From Bacteroidota bacterium (GTDB lineage: Bacteria; Bacteroidota; Bacteroidia; Bacteroidales; VadinHA17), in assembly GCA_018262715.1 (NCBI GenBank), contig JADFDS010000011.1, positions 1 through 39,759 of the forward strand: DNA of 39,759 nucleotides. The letters are read 5' to 3'. The notes beneath the pieces were generated by a model that made no database searches, was not told where the DNA came from, and was given only the letters and a program-made list of their open reading frames with translations. A program made the translations under genes and the position numbers. Below, piece by piece: positions 17,752 through 24,627 of the stretch. Numbering within the stretch: the first letter of the stretch is position 1; each line of letters opens with the position of its first letter.

Positions 17752-18375
17752 ATGAAACCGCTTAGATTACTTGCGCTTTTTGTGATCCCGCTGGGGATAA
17801 TCATTGCAGCCGTTCCGCCCGACAGAGTGAAGCACTTCCGGCTGACAGCCGACGAGTTGCTGCAGGAGGCCGGGGCCGGAGTCCAGTTTGTTTCACCCGA
17901 CGTGGTGGCTGACATGCTGGTGCAGAAAGACCCGTCACTCAGGCTCATTGACGTGCGCACACCGGAGGAGTTTGATGCTTACCATATGGAGGGGGCAATC
18001 AACATCCCGCTCAGCAGCCTTCTTTCCGATGAGTACACTGATATCCTCCACCAGGATGCCTATATGAACGTCTTATATTCCAATGGCTCTGTTTACGCGA
18101 ACCAGGCATGGATGATCACCAGGCAGCTCGGTTATGAGAACAACTTCGTGCTCGAGGGTGGACTGAACTACTGGTTCGGGAACATTCTTTCGCCGCAGGC
18201 GCCCTCCCAGACAAGCCCCAATGAAGAGTTTGCGAAGTACGACTTCCGCAAGAGCGCTGCTGCCGCCCTGGGCGGCGGGAACATTGTTGCCACCGAGGGA
18301 GGCGCAACGGCTGTAAAGGCTGTCAAGCCTCCCGTAGCGTCAAAGGCGAAGAAGAAGCCTTCGGGCGGGTGCTGA
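17752..18375 (+). CDS. exported rhodanese-like protein with Ser in place of the catalytic Cys and a C-terminal GGC
   Basis: This 207-residue protein has an N-terminal hydrophobic signal or anchor (residues 4-20) and a rhodanese domain at about 47-143: LRLIDVRTPEEFDAYHMEGAINIP at the start and YENNFVLEGGLNYW at the end. The active-site loop, normally Cys-containing, reads NVLYSNGSVYANQAW, with Ser110 where the sulfur-carrying Cys should be. The only Cys in the whole protein is residue 207, the last one, after a low-complexity Ala/Lys/Pro tail ending KKKPSGGC. So it cannot be a classical sulfurtransferase. It may bind a sulfur anion non-covalently, or carry sulfur on the C-terminal thiol. It lies 73 bp behind the YeeE-like pair in the same direction and probably belongs to the sulfur operon. 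Confidence 0.85.
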   Translation: MKPLRLLALFVIPLGIIIAAVPPDRVKHFRLTADELLQEAGAGVQFVSPDVVADMLVQKDPSLRLIDVRTPEEFDAYHMEGAINIPLSSLLSDEYTDILHQDAYMNVLYSNGSVYANQAWMITRQLGYENNFVLEGGLNYWFGNILSPQAPSQTSPNEEFAKYDFRKSAAAALGGGNIVATEGGATAVKAVKPPVASKAKKKPSGGC

Positions 18376-18378
18376 TTT

Positions 18379-18409
18379 TTTGCGATAACCGAAAAATAAT
18401 TTACATTTG
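18379..18409 (+). promoter_or_regulatory. promoter of tRNA-Arg
   Basis: TTTG (18379-18382), a 19-bp spacer and TACATTTG (18402-18409) match both Bacteroidota sigma-ABfr elements perfectly. The tRNA 5' end is at 18425, 15 bp downstream of the -7 element. The -33 element begins 3 bp after the stop codon of the rhodanese-like gene. Confidence 0.75.
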
Positions 18410-18424
18410 CGCCTGCAAAGAGGC

Positions 18425-18496
18425 GGCCCTATAGTTCAATGGATAGAACGCGGGTTTCCTAAACCTGAAATCCAGGTTCGATTCCTGGTGGGGCTA
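18425..18496 (+). tRNA. tRNA-Arg, anticodon CCU
   Basis: The sequence folds as a 72-base tRNA. The acceptor stem is GGCCCTA with TGGGGCT (with G-U at 1:72 and U-G at 6:67), the D stem GTTC/GAAC, the anticodon stem CGGGT/ACCTG around TTCCTAA, and the T arm CCAGG-TTCGATT-CCTGG. The anticodon CCT reads AGG codons, so the amino acid is arginine. The CCA end is not encoded. It has its own promoter and a strong hairpin just downstream. No integrase or att-like repeat is seen at its 3' end. Confidence 0.95.
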
Positions 18497-18502
18497 CTGA
18501 GA

Positions 18503-18541
18503 CAGAGCGGGAGTGAGCGCGGGAGCGACACTCCCGCTCTG
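18503..18541. terminator. strong bidirectional hairpin terminator after tRNA-Arg
   Basis: A perfect 13-bp inverted repeat (18503-18515 with 18529-18541; arm CAGAGCGGGAGTG) encloses a 13-base loop and is followed by CTTTTAT on the plus strand. It lies between the tRNA and the end of the convergent kinase gene (stop at 18556), so it can serve both. Confidence 0.75.
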
Positions 18542-18555
18542 CTTTTATAGCCTTG

Positions 18556-20658
18556 TCAGCTGAGGAAGACAGACTGGTGACGATAGATGATATTGATTGT
18601 AACCAGTGTTCCGGAAGGCTTTCCCTCACTGTCTGACAGGTCAGAGACTGTAAAACTGTGTGCTTCCTCGAAATAGCCGTTGCACATATCGAAGAGGTCG
18701 GACATTAATTTAATCCCTCTGCCGGTGGAGCTGCTGTGATCATTAACCGCATGTGCCCGGCCCACACCGTTGTCTTTCACCTCAATAGTCAGCTCGTTAC
18801 CGGTTCCAGTTACATTTATTCCGAGCAGGCCGCCGCTATCAAGCCCTGCCAGGCCATGCTTTACTGAGTTTTCAGCAAAGAGCTGAATAACAAGCTTGGG
18901 AACGGGCAGCTCTTCATTGATGCCAGGCTGCACATCAACCATATAATCGAATCGGTTAAGGTACCTCATCTTCTCGAGGGCCAGGTATCCCCTGCAGAAC
19001 TCAAGTTCCTCGGCCAGTGTGCGCCTTGACTTGCCTGCAGAGAGCAACAGTTCACGGTAGAGCCCCGAGAAACGGAGCAGGCTGTCTCTTGCTTTCTCCT
19101 TTTCTGACAGTTCCACCATGCTCAGGACGGAGCTGAGGACATTCAGCGTGAAATGCGGATCTAGCTGATTTCGCAGTAGTGCCATTTGCAGCTCTGTGAT
19201 CTTCTTTTTTTCATCCTCACGCCTGGCAATAAGCTTTCTCTGGCTGAACTGTATCAGTAGCACAAAGGCTATGAAAGCGGCATAAACCAGAGGGTAGAAT
19301 ACGAAGGATGCAAAATAGAAAGGATTGGGACGGTACTCCAGCACAAACTGCCTCGTGTCTGACTGCAGGAACACCTGCGGAAATTCACCTTTCCTGCAGA
19401 TGACTGATGCCACAGATTCTCCCCTTAGTTCATTGCCCAGGTCTGCCATGGCAGGCCGGATAAATCCTGACCTGAATACTGTCGCCATTCTCTCTCCGAG
19501 GCTGACAACAAGGATTTCTTCCGAGCCGTCACGGTCAAGGTCCATGGTTTTTAGTTGACGCAGGCCGGTGAATTCCATTGTCTTTTTCAGCTGTTTCTGT
19601 TCGTCAAGGATGAAAATTCCCCTGTCGTAGTCAACAAGTGCATACAGGGGTTCGCCTTTCCTGTTGACGGTAATCATTCCGTTATGGGCTGATGACCTGA
19701 CCGGTGTCCTGCCCGGCAGTAAACCATGCATGCTGAAATACCGGAAAACGGATGTTGAATCAGGTTCCCCCCGGCTGACAAGCAGACCGGCCACCGTATC
19801 CACTGACAGGGGGTGGATCATTGGTAATGCCATGGTATATCTGCCGCCGAACTCCACAGGATCAAAGACAAACTGCAGATTGCGGTCGAGTACCGTAAGC
19901 CACGCAGAATAGTCATGATATTTCATTTCATCCCTGCCAATGTTTTCGGAGGCGTAACCGTAAGGCATTATCTCCATGAAACCGTCGTTGTTCAGGTCAT
20001 GCTGGACTATACCCAGCATGAAACCTCCGCATTGGGGAGAAGAGATTATTGTTTCTGTCACTGTATTGTAGGCATATACCTTCCGGGGATGTTTTGAGAA
20101 CCCGGTGGAAATGCCGAATATCAGCTCGGGGTACCCGTCACCGTCAAGGTCCTCCGGTTCTGCAGCAACGATTGACGGATCCGGGGCTTTGATACCGTGC
20201 CCGACAACATCAACAAGCATGTTGGCAACGGAAAACTTATTTGTTTCGGGTCCGGGAATGCAGTTAAGAAGCACTGAGTCGCCGGACAGGGAGAAGAGAT
20301 AGATCTCCTTCAATCCGTCGGTATTGCAGTCAGCCGGAATATAAATAGTGTTCCTGTTGGAGAAACTGAAGCTTCCTCTTACGTTCCACTGGTTCAGTAC
20401 CCTGTTATCCCTGGAAATTGTTATGCCAGATGCATTCTCCTCTTCAATCGCAACAATCTTTTCAGAGTTGCCGTCACCGTCAAGGTCGCAGTAGCTGTGA
20501 TAATACCCTTCCGGTACCAGTGTTGACGACTTCAGGTCAAGCCTGTAGCGCTGGTGGATGACAGGGATGATGAAAAAAAGTGCAATGGAAGGTATCGCTG
20601 CAAGGAAGAACGGATTGGTCAGCAGCGAAAGGGTCCTCTTGCGGGCAGGAGTGATCAC
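18556..20658 (-). CDS. LytS-type sensor histidine kinase with FG-GAP/integrin-like extracytoplasmic sensor
   Basis: This 700-residue inner-membrane kinase starts at GTG 20658; an in-frame stop lies a few codons upstream and no ATG is available. It has one membrane segment at about 13-33, a periplasmic domain at about 34-448, and a second membrane segment at about 449-470. A His_kinase domain follows, with the phosphoacceptor His502 in NQLDPHFTLNVLSS, and an ATP-binding domain with LFAENSVKHG and DNGVG. The sensor contains five acidic loops of FG-GAP type: DLDGDG at 58, DCNTDG at 110, DLDGDGYPE at 170, DLNNDGFME at 221 and DLDRDGSEE at 373. They are expected to bind calcium in a beta-propeller. 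Such kinases usually partner a LytTR regulator, but none is in the window. The ligand is unknown. Confidence 0.9.
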   Translation of the reverse strand: MITPARKRTLSLLTNPFFLAAIPSIALFFIIPVIHQRYRLDLKSSTLVPEGYYHSYCDLDGDGNSEKIVAIEEENASGITISRDNRVLNQWNVRGSFSFSNRNTIYIPADCNTDGLKEIYLFSLSGDSVLLNCIPGPETNKFSVANMLVDVVGHGIKAPDPSIVAAEPEDLDGDGYPELIFGISTGFSKHPRKVYAYNTVTETIISSPQCGGFMLGIVQHDLNNDGFMEIMPYGYASENIGRDEMKYHDYSAWLTVLDRNLQFVFDPVEFGGRYTMALPMIHPLSVDTVAGLLVSRGEPDSTSVFRYFSMHGLLPGRTPVRSSAHNGMITVNRKGEPLYALVDYDRGIFILDEQKQLKKTMEFTGLRQLKTMDLDRDGSEEILVVSLGERMATVFRSGFIRPAMADLGNELRGESVASVICRKGEFPQVFLQSDTRQFVLEYRPNPFYFASFVFYPLVYAAFIAFVLLIQFSQRKLIARREDEKKKITELQMALLRNQLDPHFTLNVLSSVLSMVELSEKEKARDSLLRFSGLYRELLLSAGKSRRTLAEELEFCRGYLALEKMRYLNRFDYMVDVQPGINEELPVPKLVIQLFAENSVKHGLAGLDSGGLLGINVTGTGNELTIEVKDNGVGRAHAVNDHSSSTGRGIKLMSDLFDMCNGYFEEAHSFTVSDLSDSEGKPSGTLVTINIIYRHQSVFLS

Positions 20659-20725
20659 CGAAGCAGTTATTAGACTGCTTTAAAGTTAGTTATTATGATA
20701 ATAAAAACCGCCTCCAATCCGGCAA

Positions 20726-21409
20726 CTATTTCTTCACATACGAAAGCTCATGAATAGAAGTGACCCTGCCTTTCTTGTCATAATACTCAGAGCGTACGAT
20801 GCCGATGTTTGGGGTGTACCACTCCACCGTACGGCCTTCTGTTTTGATGAAGGCTACCTTTGAAAATGTATCGTAGGAGACTTTGACGCATTCAAATGTA
20901 CCTGCCGGGGTGGTAACCTGCTCTATTGCATCAACCTTCCTGTTGGTTATATTGGAGGTCATGGTCACCGGAATAGGGCTGGTCATTTCAAGTGTGAATG
21001 AAGCATCCTTCAACTGCTGTCCCGGGCTCATCCCTGCCGGAAGCACCATATCAGCAGATGTGATTTTGAACTCACCCAGTTCGGTAATGTTCATTGAACC
21101 CAGGAAGCTTCTCATGTCAATGTAAAAGTTGTCGCCGTCACACCAGACTGCATAGTCAAATGTAATTGTCGTGTCTTCATGAGTATCAAAGACAGTGGCT
21201 TTTATATCAAGTTTCAGGTTGCCGTTTTCCGTACTCCTGTCCGTGACAAGCAGCGTTGAGCTTCCTTCAAGTTTGCCGGGCTTTGAATAGTAGTTGTACC
21301 CTACTATGGTGCCAACCTCTGACGGGAAATAGAAAACACAATTTTGGGCAGTCATTGTGCCAGCCGCAAACAGCAGCACCGCAAAGGCAATAATTCTTTT
21401 TATCATCAT
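20726..21409 (-). CDS. secreted TapB/DUF3108-like protein
   Basis: This 227-residue protein has a signal peptide (MMIKRIIAFAVLLFAAGTMTAQ). The rest is all-beta in character, with IGYNYY-like and EVGTIVGYNYYSKPG segments near the start, VTTPAGTFECVKVSYD in the middle and VEWYTPNIGIVRSEYYDKKG near the end. The TPAGTFEC...WYTPNIGIVRSEYYDKKG pattern is common in Bacteroidota proteins related to DUF3108 (annotated as TapB family in some databases). The role is unknown; a periplasmic carrier or envelope protein is possible. It follows the OmpA gene by 56 bp and precedes the kinase gene by 67 bp on the same strand, so the three may be cotranscribed. Confidence 0.7.
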   Translation of the reverse strand: MMIKRIIAFAVLLFAAGTMTAQNCVFYFPSEVGTIVGYNYYSKPGKLEGSSTLLVTDRSTENGNLKLDIKATVFDTHEDTTITFDYAVWCDGDNFYIDMRSFLGSMNITELGEFKITSADMVLPAGMSPGQQLKDASFTLEMTSPIPVTMTSNITNRKVDAIEQVTTPAGTFECVKVSYDTFSKVAFIKTEGRTVEWYTPNIGIVRSEYYDKKGRVTSIHELSYVKK

Positions 21410-21465
21410 TTTTAGTCTGGTTTTTGGTTAAAAGGATCTGTATGAAGAAAAGTTACTGGCAAAAT

Positions 21466-22782
21466 CTACTGTTTAATGAATTCAACCCTGCGGTTCATGG
21501 CTTTGTTGGCAGGAGTGTCATTCGGAGCCACCGGTTTGGTTTCACCGGCGCCCTCTGTCTGCATCCGGGAAGCATCTATCCCGAATTTTGAGGAGAGTTC
21601 TGTTCTGACTGACTCTGCCCGGCGCCTGGAAAGGTCGAGGTTCAGCGCATCATCACCGTCACTGTCTGTATGACCGATGATCTTTACCTTCACATCCGGA
21701 TTCTCTTTAAGTACGGTGGCTATGTCATTGAGAGTTCCGCGTGATTCAGGCCTGATGTCAGCCTTGTTGACGTCGAAGGTGATGCCGTAGGTTGTCAGCC
21801 TCCCCTCGGTGATCAGCTTGCTGCGGGTATCCGGGGCAGCCGAGGTTATCCTGATGTTGGTGACCATTGGCCAGGATGCCCTGTCCCAGCCCGAGAACAG
21901 GATCTTATTGAATTTTGTGTGAGCATATATGTTTGTCGGTACGTCAAGCACCTTTGCTCCCTGATGATAGATCCTGGCCCTTCTTTTCTGTATCCAGATG
22001 ATAACATGGTTGACTTCTTCGGTAGTCACCGGATTCCTTGATGCCTGTCCCTCTATCCAGTCTCCTTCCGGGTCATTGGTATAACCCTTGGTTTCCCATC
22101 CCCCACTTTCAAGGATAACGTGGAATCCGCTTTTACCGGGGTAAAGATCGTCATTGATCTCCTTGGGGTCTTCCGGGTTTTCTTCATACATTGTAAATAC
22201 AATACCGCGGCCGTATTCTTCATCAGGGATTATGTCGAACTCAACTATGAAGTTGTCGGGAAACGCAACAGTCTTTGAGTAACAGTATACTGCATCTTCA
22301 CCGTTCATATGGAGCCATTTTCCCGGAGCGATATTTACTGATTTTACCTCTCCACTGCCGTTGGAGGTCCATAGCGCCGGGAAATCGCCGATGGCGTCCT
22401 GGCTGAAGTCCTCGAAGTAAAGTATCCTGTCGCCGGGTACAAAGTCATACTGTGTAAAGCTCTCGAGTTTCTGTTTCTGAGGTGCAGCATCCTTCTGCCT
22501 TTCAGCCTCAGGTTCTTCTGCTTCGGTGTCAGTATCCGGCTCATTTTCCTCTGCCTCTGCCTCTTCGCCGCTTTTTACCTTCTTTTTCTTAAACAGGCTC
22601 CCGACACCCTCCTCAATCTTGTTGAACCCCTCGTCAACGCCCTGGTCTATCCTGGTGTTTATTCTGTTGGTACTCTTTTCCTTAACAACATCTTTTGGGT
22701 TGACTATCTGGGCATTGACGCTCTGAGCTGACAGTAAAAATGACAATATCACAGCTATTGAGAAGAAGACTCTGATTTTCAT
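21466..22782 (-). CDS. OmpA-family outer-membrane protein with acidic linker and LamG-like domain
   Basis: I start this 438-residue protein at the ATG at 22782, which gives the signal peptide MKIRVFFSIAVILSFLLSAQ. A longer frame upstream has no signal peptide at its start and runs back into the AraC gene. After the signal come a charged region with KKKKVKSGEEAEAEENEPDTDTE spread over residues 50-95, then a beta-sandwich (about 105-310, ILYFEDFSQDAIGDFPALW to WPMVTNIRI) like the LamG/concanavalin fold. A C-terminal OmpA domain (about 325-438) has TYGITFDVNKADIRPES, IIGHTDSDGDD and the final RRVEF. The OmpA part should bind peptidoglycan; the sandwich part may bind a glycan. This layout is frequent in Bacteroidota. 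Confidence 0.85.
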   Translation of the reverse strand: MKIRVFFSIAVILSFLLSAQSVNAQIVNPKDVVKEKSTNRINTRIDQGVDEGFNKIEEGVGSLFKKKKVKSGEEAEAEENEPDTDTEAEEPEAERQKDAAPQKQKLESFTQYDFVPGDRILYFEDFSQDAIGDFPALWTSNGSGEVKSVNIAPGKWLHMNGEDAVYCYSKTVAFPDNFIVEFDIIPDEEYGRGIVFTMYEENPEDPKEINDDLYPGKSGFHVILESGGWETKGYTNDPEGDWIEGQASRNPVTTEEVNHVIIWIQKRRARIYHQGAKVLDVPTNIYAHTKFNKILFSGWDRASWPMVTNIRITSAAPDTRSKLITEGRLTTYGITFDVNKADIRPESRGTLNDIATVLKENPDVKVKIIGHTDSDGDDALNLDLSRRRAESVRTELSSKFGIDASRMQTEGAGETKPVAPNDTPANKAMNRRVEFIKQ

Positions 22783-22877
22783 AATTCCGGTTTTAGTGAA
22801 AATTTTAACCTTAAAACAGGGAATTATTTCAGAGGCGGGATAGTAAAAAACCGACATGCAATGCAGAGCTGCGAAGG

Positions 22878-23675
22878 TCACTTTCCGCTGAAGATCCTCG
22901 CCATGCTGAGGTTTCTCCTGAAAAAAGCCTTGGGTGTTTCCCCGGTTATTGACTTGAAATCCTTGATCATATGGGTCTGATCGAAATAACTTCCCAGGAA
23001 AACCAGGTCCTGGTAATCGATTTTTCCGCCTCCCGAGGTTGTTTCCCACAGATAATTGATCCGGATAAGGCGAATCAGCATTTTAGGCGTTGCCCCGAGC
23101 CGGTCACGGAATCTCCTCTGGAGTGTCCGTTCACTGACCTGAAGCTCGTCAGTGATGTCATGAAGGTTGGTGTTTATCCCTTTCCTCAGTATCAGGTCAT
23201 AACTTCTGTCAGTCTCGTCAGGGATGTACCGGCGGTGCCAGTTGCTGCTGATGAAGGAGGCAAAGACATCCATCCTTGCAGCGTCTGACTTGCCCTGTTT
23301 CATCTCTTCCCAGAGAGGCAAAAGAAGCCCTTCCGGTACTGGCACCCAGATTTTATTGCCGGGCGATAGGCTGATGCCAAACATGCGTGACAATACTGTC
23401 GGCCTGCAGGTGACGATCATGCTGTCATTCCCTCCCGGCAGGCAGATTGAGTTGGCCGTAGGTGTCAGGGGTGCTATGAAAACCGGAGGAAGTGTCTGGT
23501 CAACAGGTGAAACCATCCGTGGCCGGTTCCGGAAATGAAAAACAATGGAGACATCCTCACGGGGCACAAACTTGTCTGTAAGAGCCTCTTTACCGTTGTA
23601 CGTAATGAATTCAAACTGTTTTATCAGCCACGAAAGCTTCTCCGCGGGCTTGTAATACCTCGCCTCAGGCAACAT
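22878..23675 (-). CDS. AraC-family transcription regulator
   Basis: This 265-residue cytoplasmic regulator has a C-terminal AraC DNA-binding domain. Its first helix-turn-helix is LHDITDELQVSERTLQRRFRD (about 171-191), and the second ends in the family hallmark FKSITGETPKAFFRRN. The N-terminal ~150 residues resemble the DUF6597-type sensing domain found in many AraC proteins (RYYKPAEKLSWLIKQFEF at the start). The gene is 39 bp behind the aldo/keto reductase gene in the same direction, so it may regulate the two reductase genes upstream of it. The effector is unknown. Confidence 0.88.
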   Translation of the reverse strand: MLPEARYYKPAEKLSWLIKQFEFITYNGKEALTDKFVPREDVSIVFHFRNRPRMVSPVDQTLPPVFIAPLTPTANSICLPGGNDSMIVTCRPTVLSRMFGISLSPGNKIWVPVPEGLLLPLWEEMKQGKSDAARMDVFASFISSNWHRRYIPDETDRSYDLILRKGINTNLHDITDELQVSERTLQRRFRDRLGATPKMLIRLIRINYLWETTSGGGKIDYQDLVFLGSYFDQTHMIKDFKSITGETPKAFFRRNLSMARIFSGK

Positions 23676-23714
23676 TATCGGAAATTGTTCAATAGTTGCC
23701 GGACAATATAAATA

Positions 23715-24521
23715 TTATTTCAGACTGTCAAGAAGGCGAATGTCATCATTGGATATTTCAAAGTTTACATCGAAGTTCTGGCGGATGTAACCGGGATGAA
23801 CTGATTTGGGCAGCGGGAGCGCCCCTTTCTGAAGGACATACCTGACTGAGACCTGGGCGGGGGTCCTGCCGTATTTTTCCGCGATGCGGGCTATTTCTTT
23901 GTTGTTGAGGATTTTGCCCGTCGCCAGCGGTGAATAGCCTTCGATGAGGATATTGTTCTTGCGACAGAATTCCGTGATCTCTTCCTGGCTGTGGCCGATG
24001 TGCAGTTTTATCTGGTTGACCATTGGCCGGATGCGACAGGTTCCGAGGATTGCTTCCGTGTCCTTCACATTGAAGTTGGAGATGCCTATAGAGCGTGTCT
24101 TTCTGCTTTCATAGAACTCTTCCATTGCCTTCCAGACGTCGATGTTTTCTTTTGTATAGTTGGCGCCGATCTCTGTCCAGGGCCACGGGGCATGGATCAG
24201 GTAAAGGTCAATGTAGTCAAGCCCGATGTTTTTCATCGTCAGTTCGGCATGCAGGACAGCCTTGTCATAGCTTTTTATCTCAGCCGGCAGTTTTGATGTT
24301 ACGAATATCTCCCGGCGGGGGATGCCCGAGTCGAGTATTGCTTTTCCCACGCTGGCCTCGTTGCCGTATGCCTGCGCTGTGTCAATATGTCGGTAGCCTG
24401 CCTTAAGGGCTTCTTTTACTGAGTTGTAGGCAATATCACCTGAAGGAATTTGCCAGGTTCCGAATCCGATTGCCGGGATGGCAACGCCGTTAGCCAGCGT
24501 GAAAAAATCTGTTGGTTTCAT
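23715..24521 (-). CDS. aldo/keto reductase (2,5-diketogluconate reductase type)
   Basis: This 268-residue cytoplasmic NAD(P)H-dependent reductase turns an aldehyde or ketone into an alcohol. The whole catalytic tetrad is visible: Asp47 (GYRHIDTAQAYGNE), Tyr52, Lys77 (FVTSKLPAE) and His110 (YLIHAPWPW). The family end signatures NFNV and LPKSVHPGYIRQN (cofactor phosphate-binding region) are also present. Length and layout fit the small prokaryotic AKR5-like enzymes acting on sugars, methylglyoxal or other small carbonyls. It sits between the exported AKR-ferredoxin gene (106 bp upstream) and the AraC gene (39 bp downstream). Confidence 0.93.
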   Translation of the reverse strand: MKPTDFFTLANGVAIPAIGFGTWQIPSGDIAYNSVKEALKAGYRHIDTAQAYGNEASVGKAILDSGIPRREIFVTSKLPAEIKSYDKAVLHAELTMKNIGLDYIDLYLIHAPWPWTEIGANYTKENIDVWKAMEEFYESRKTRSIGISNFNVKDTEAILGTCRIRPMVNQIKLHIGHSQEEITEFCRKNNILIEGYSPLATGKILNNKEIARIAEKYGRTPAQVSVRYVLQKGALPLPKSVHPGYIRQNFDVNFEISNDDIRLLDSLK

Positions 24522-24627
24522 ATGATTTAATAATGTTCTTACTGGTATAAACAGACCACTGGCTCTATTGTTCCCGGCAGCCTTACCGTCATGGCAGGAA
24601 CAAAGAGTACCGGTGTTTTCAATTACA

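Noticed and set aside
18425-18541. tRNA as an integration site of a mobile element
   Set aside because: No integrase, no direct repeat of the tRNA 3' end and no phage-like genes are seen in the window.
22783-23049. 89-codon upstream extension of the OmpA gene
   Set aside because: It would hide the signal peptide in the middle of the protein and overlaps the AraC gene end.
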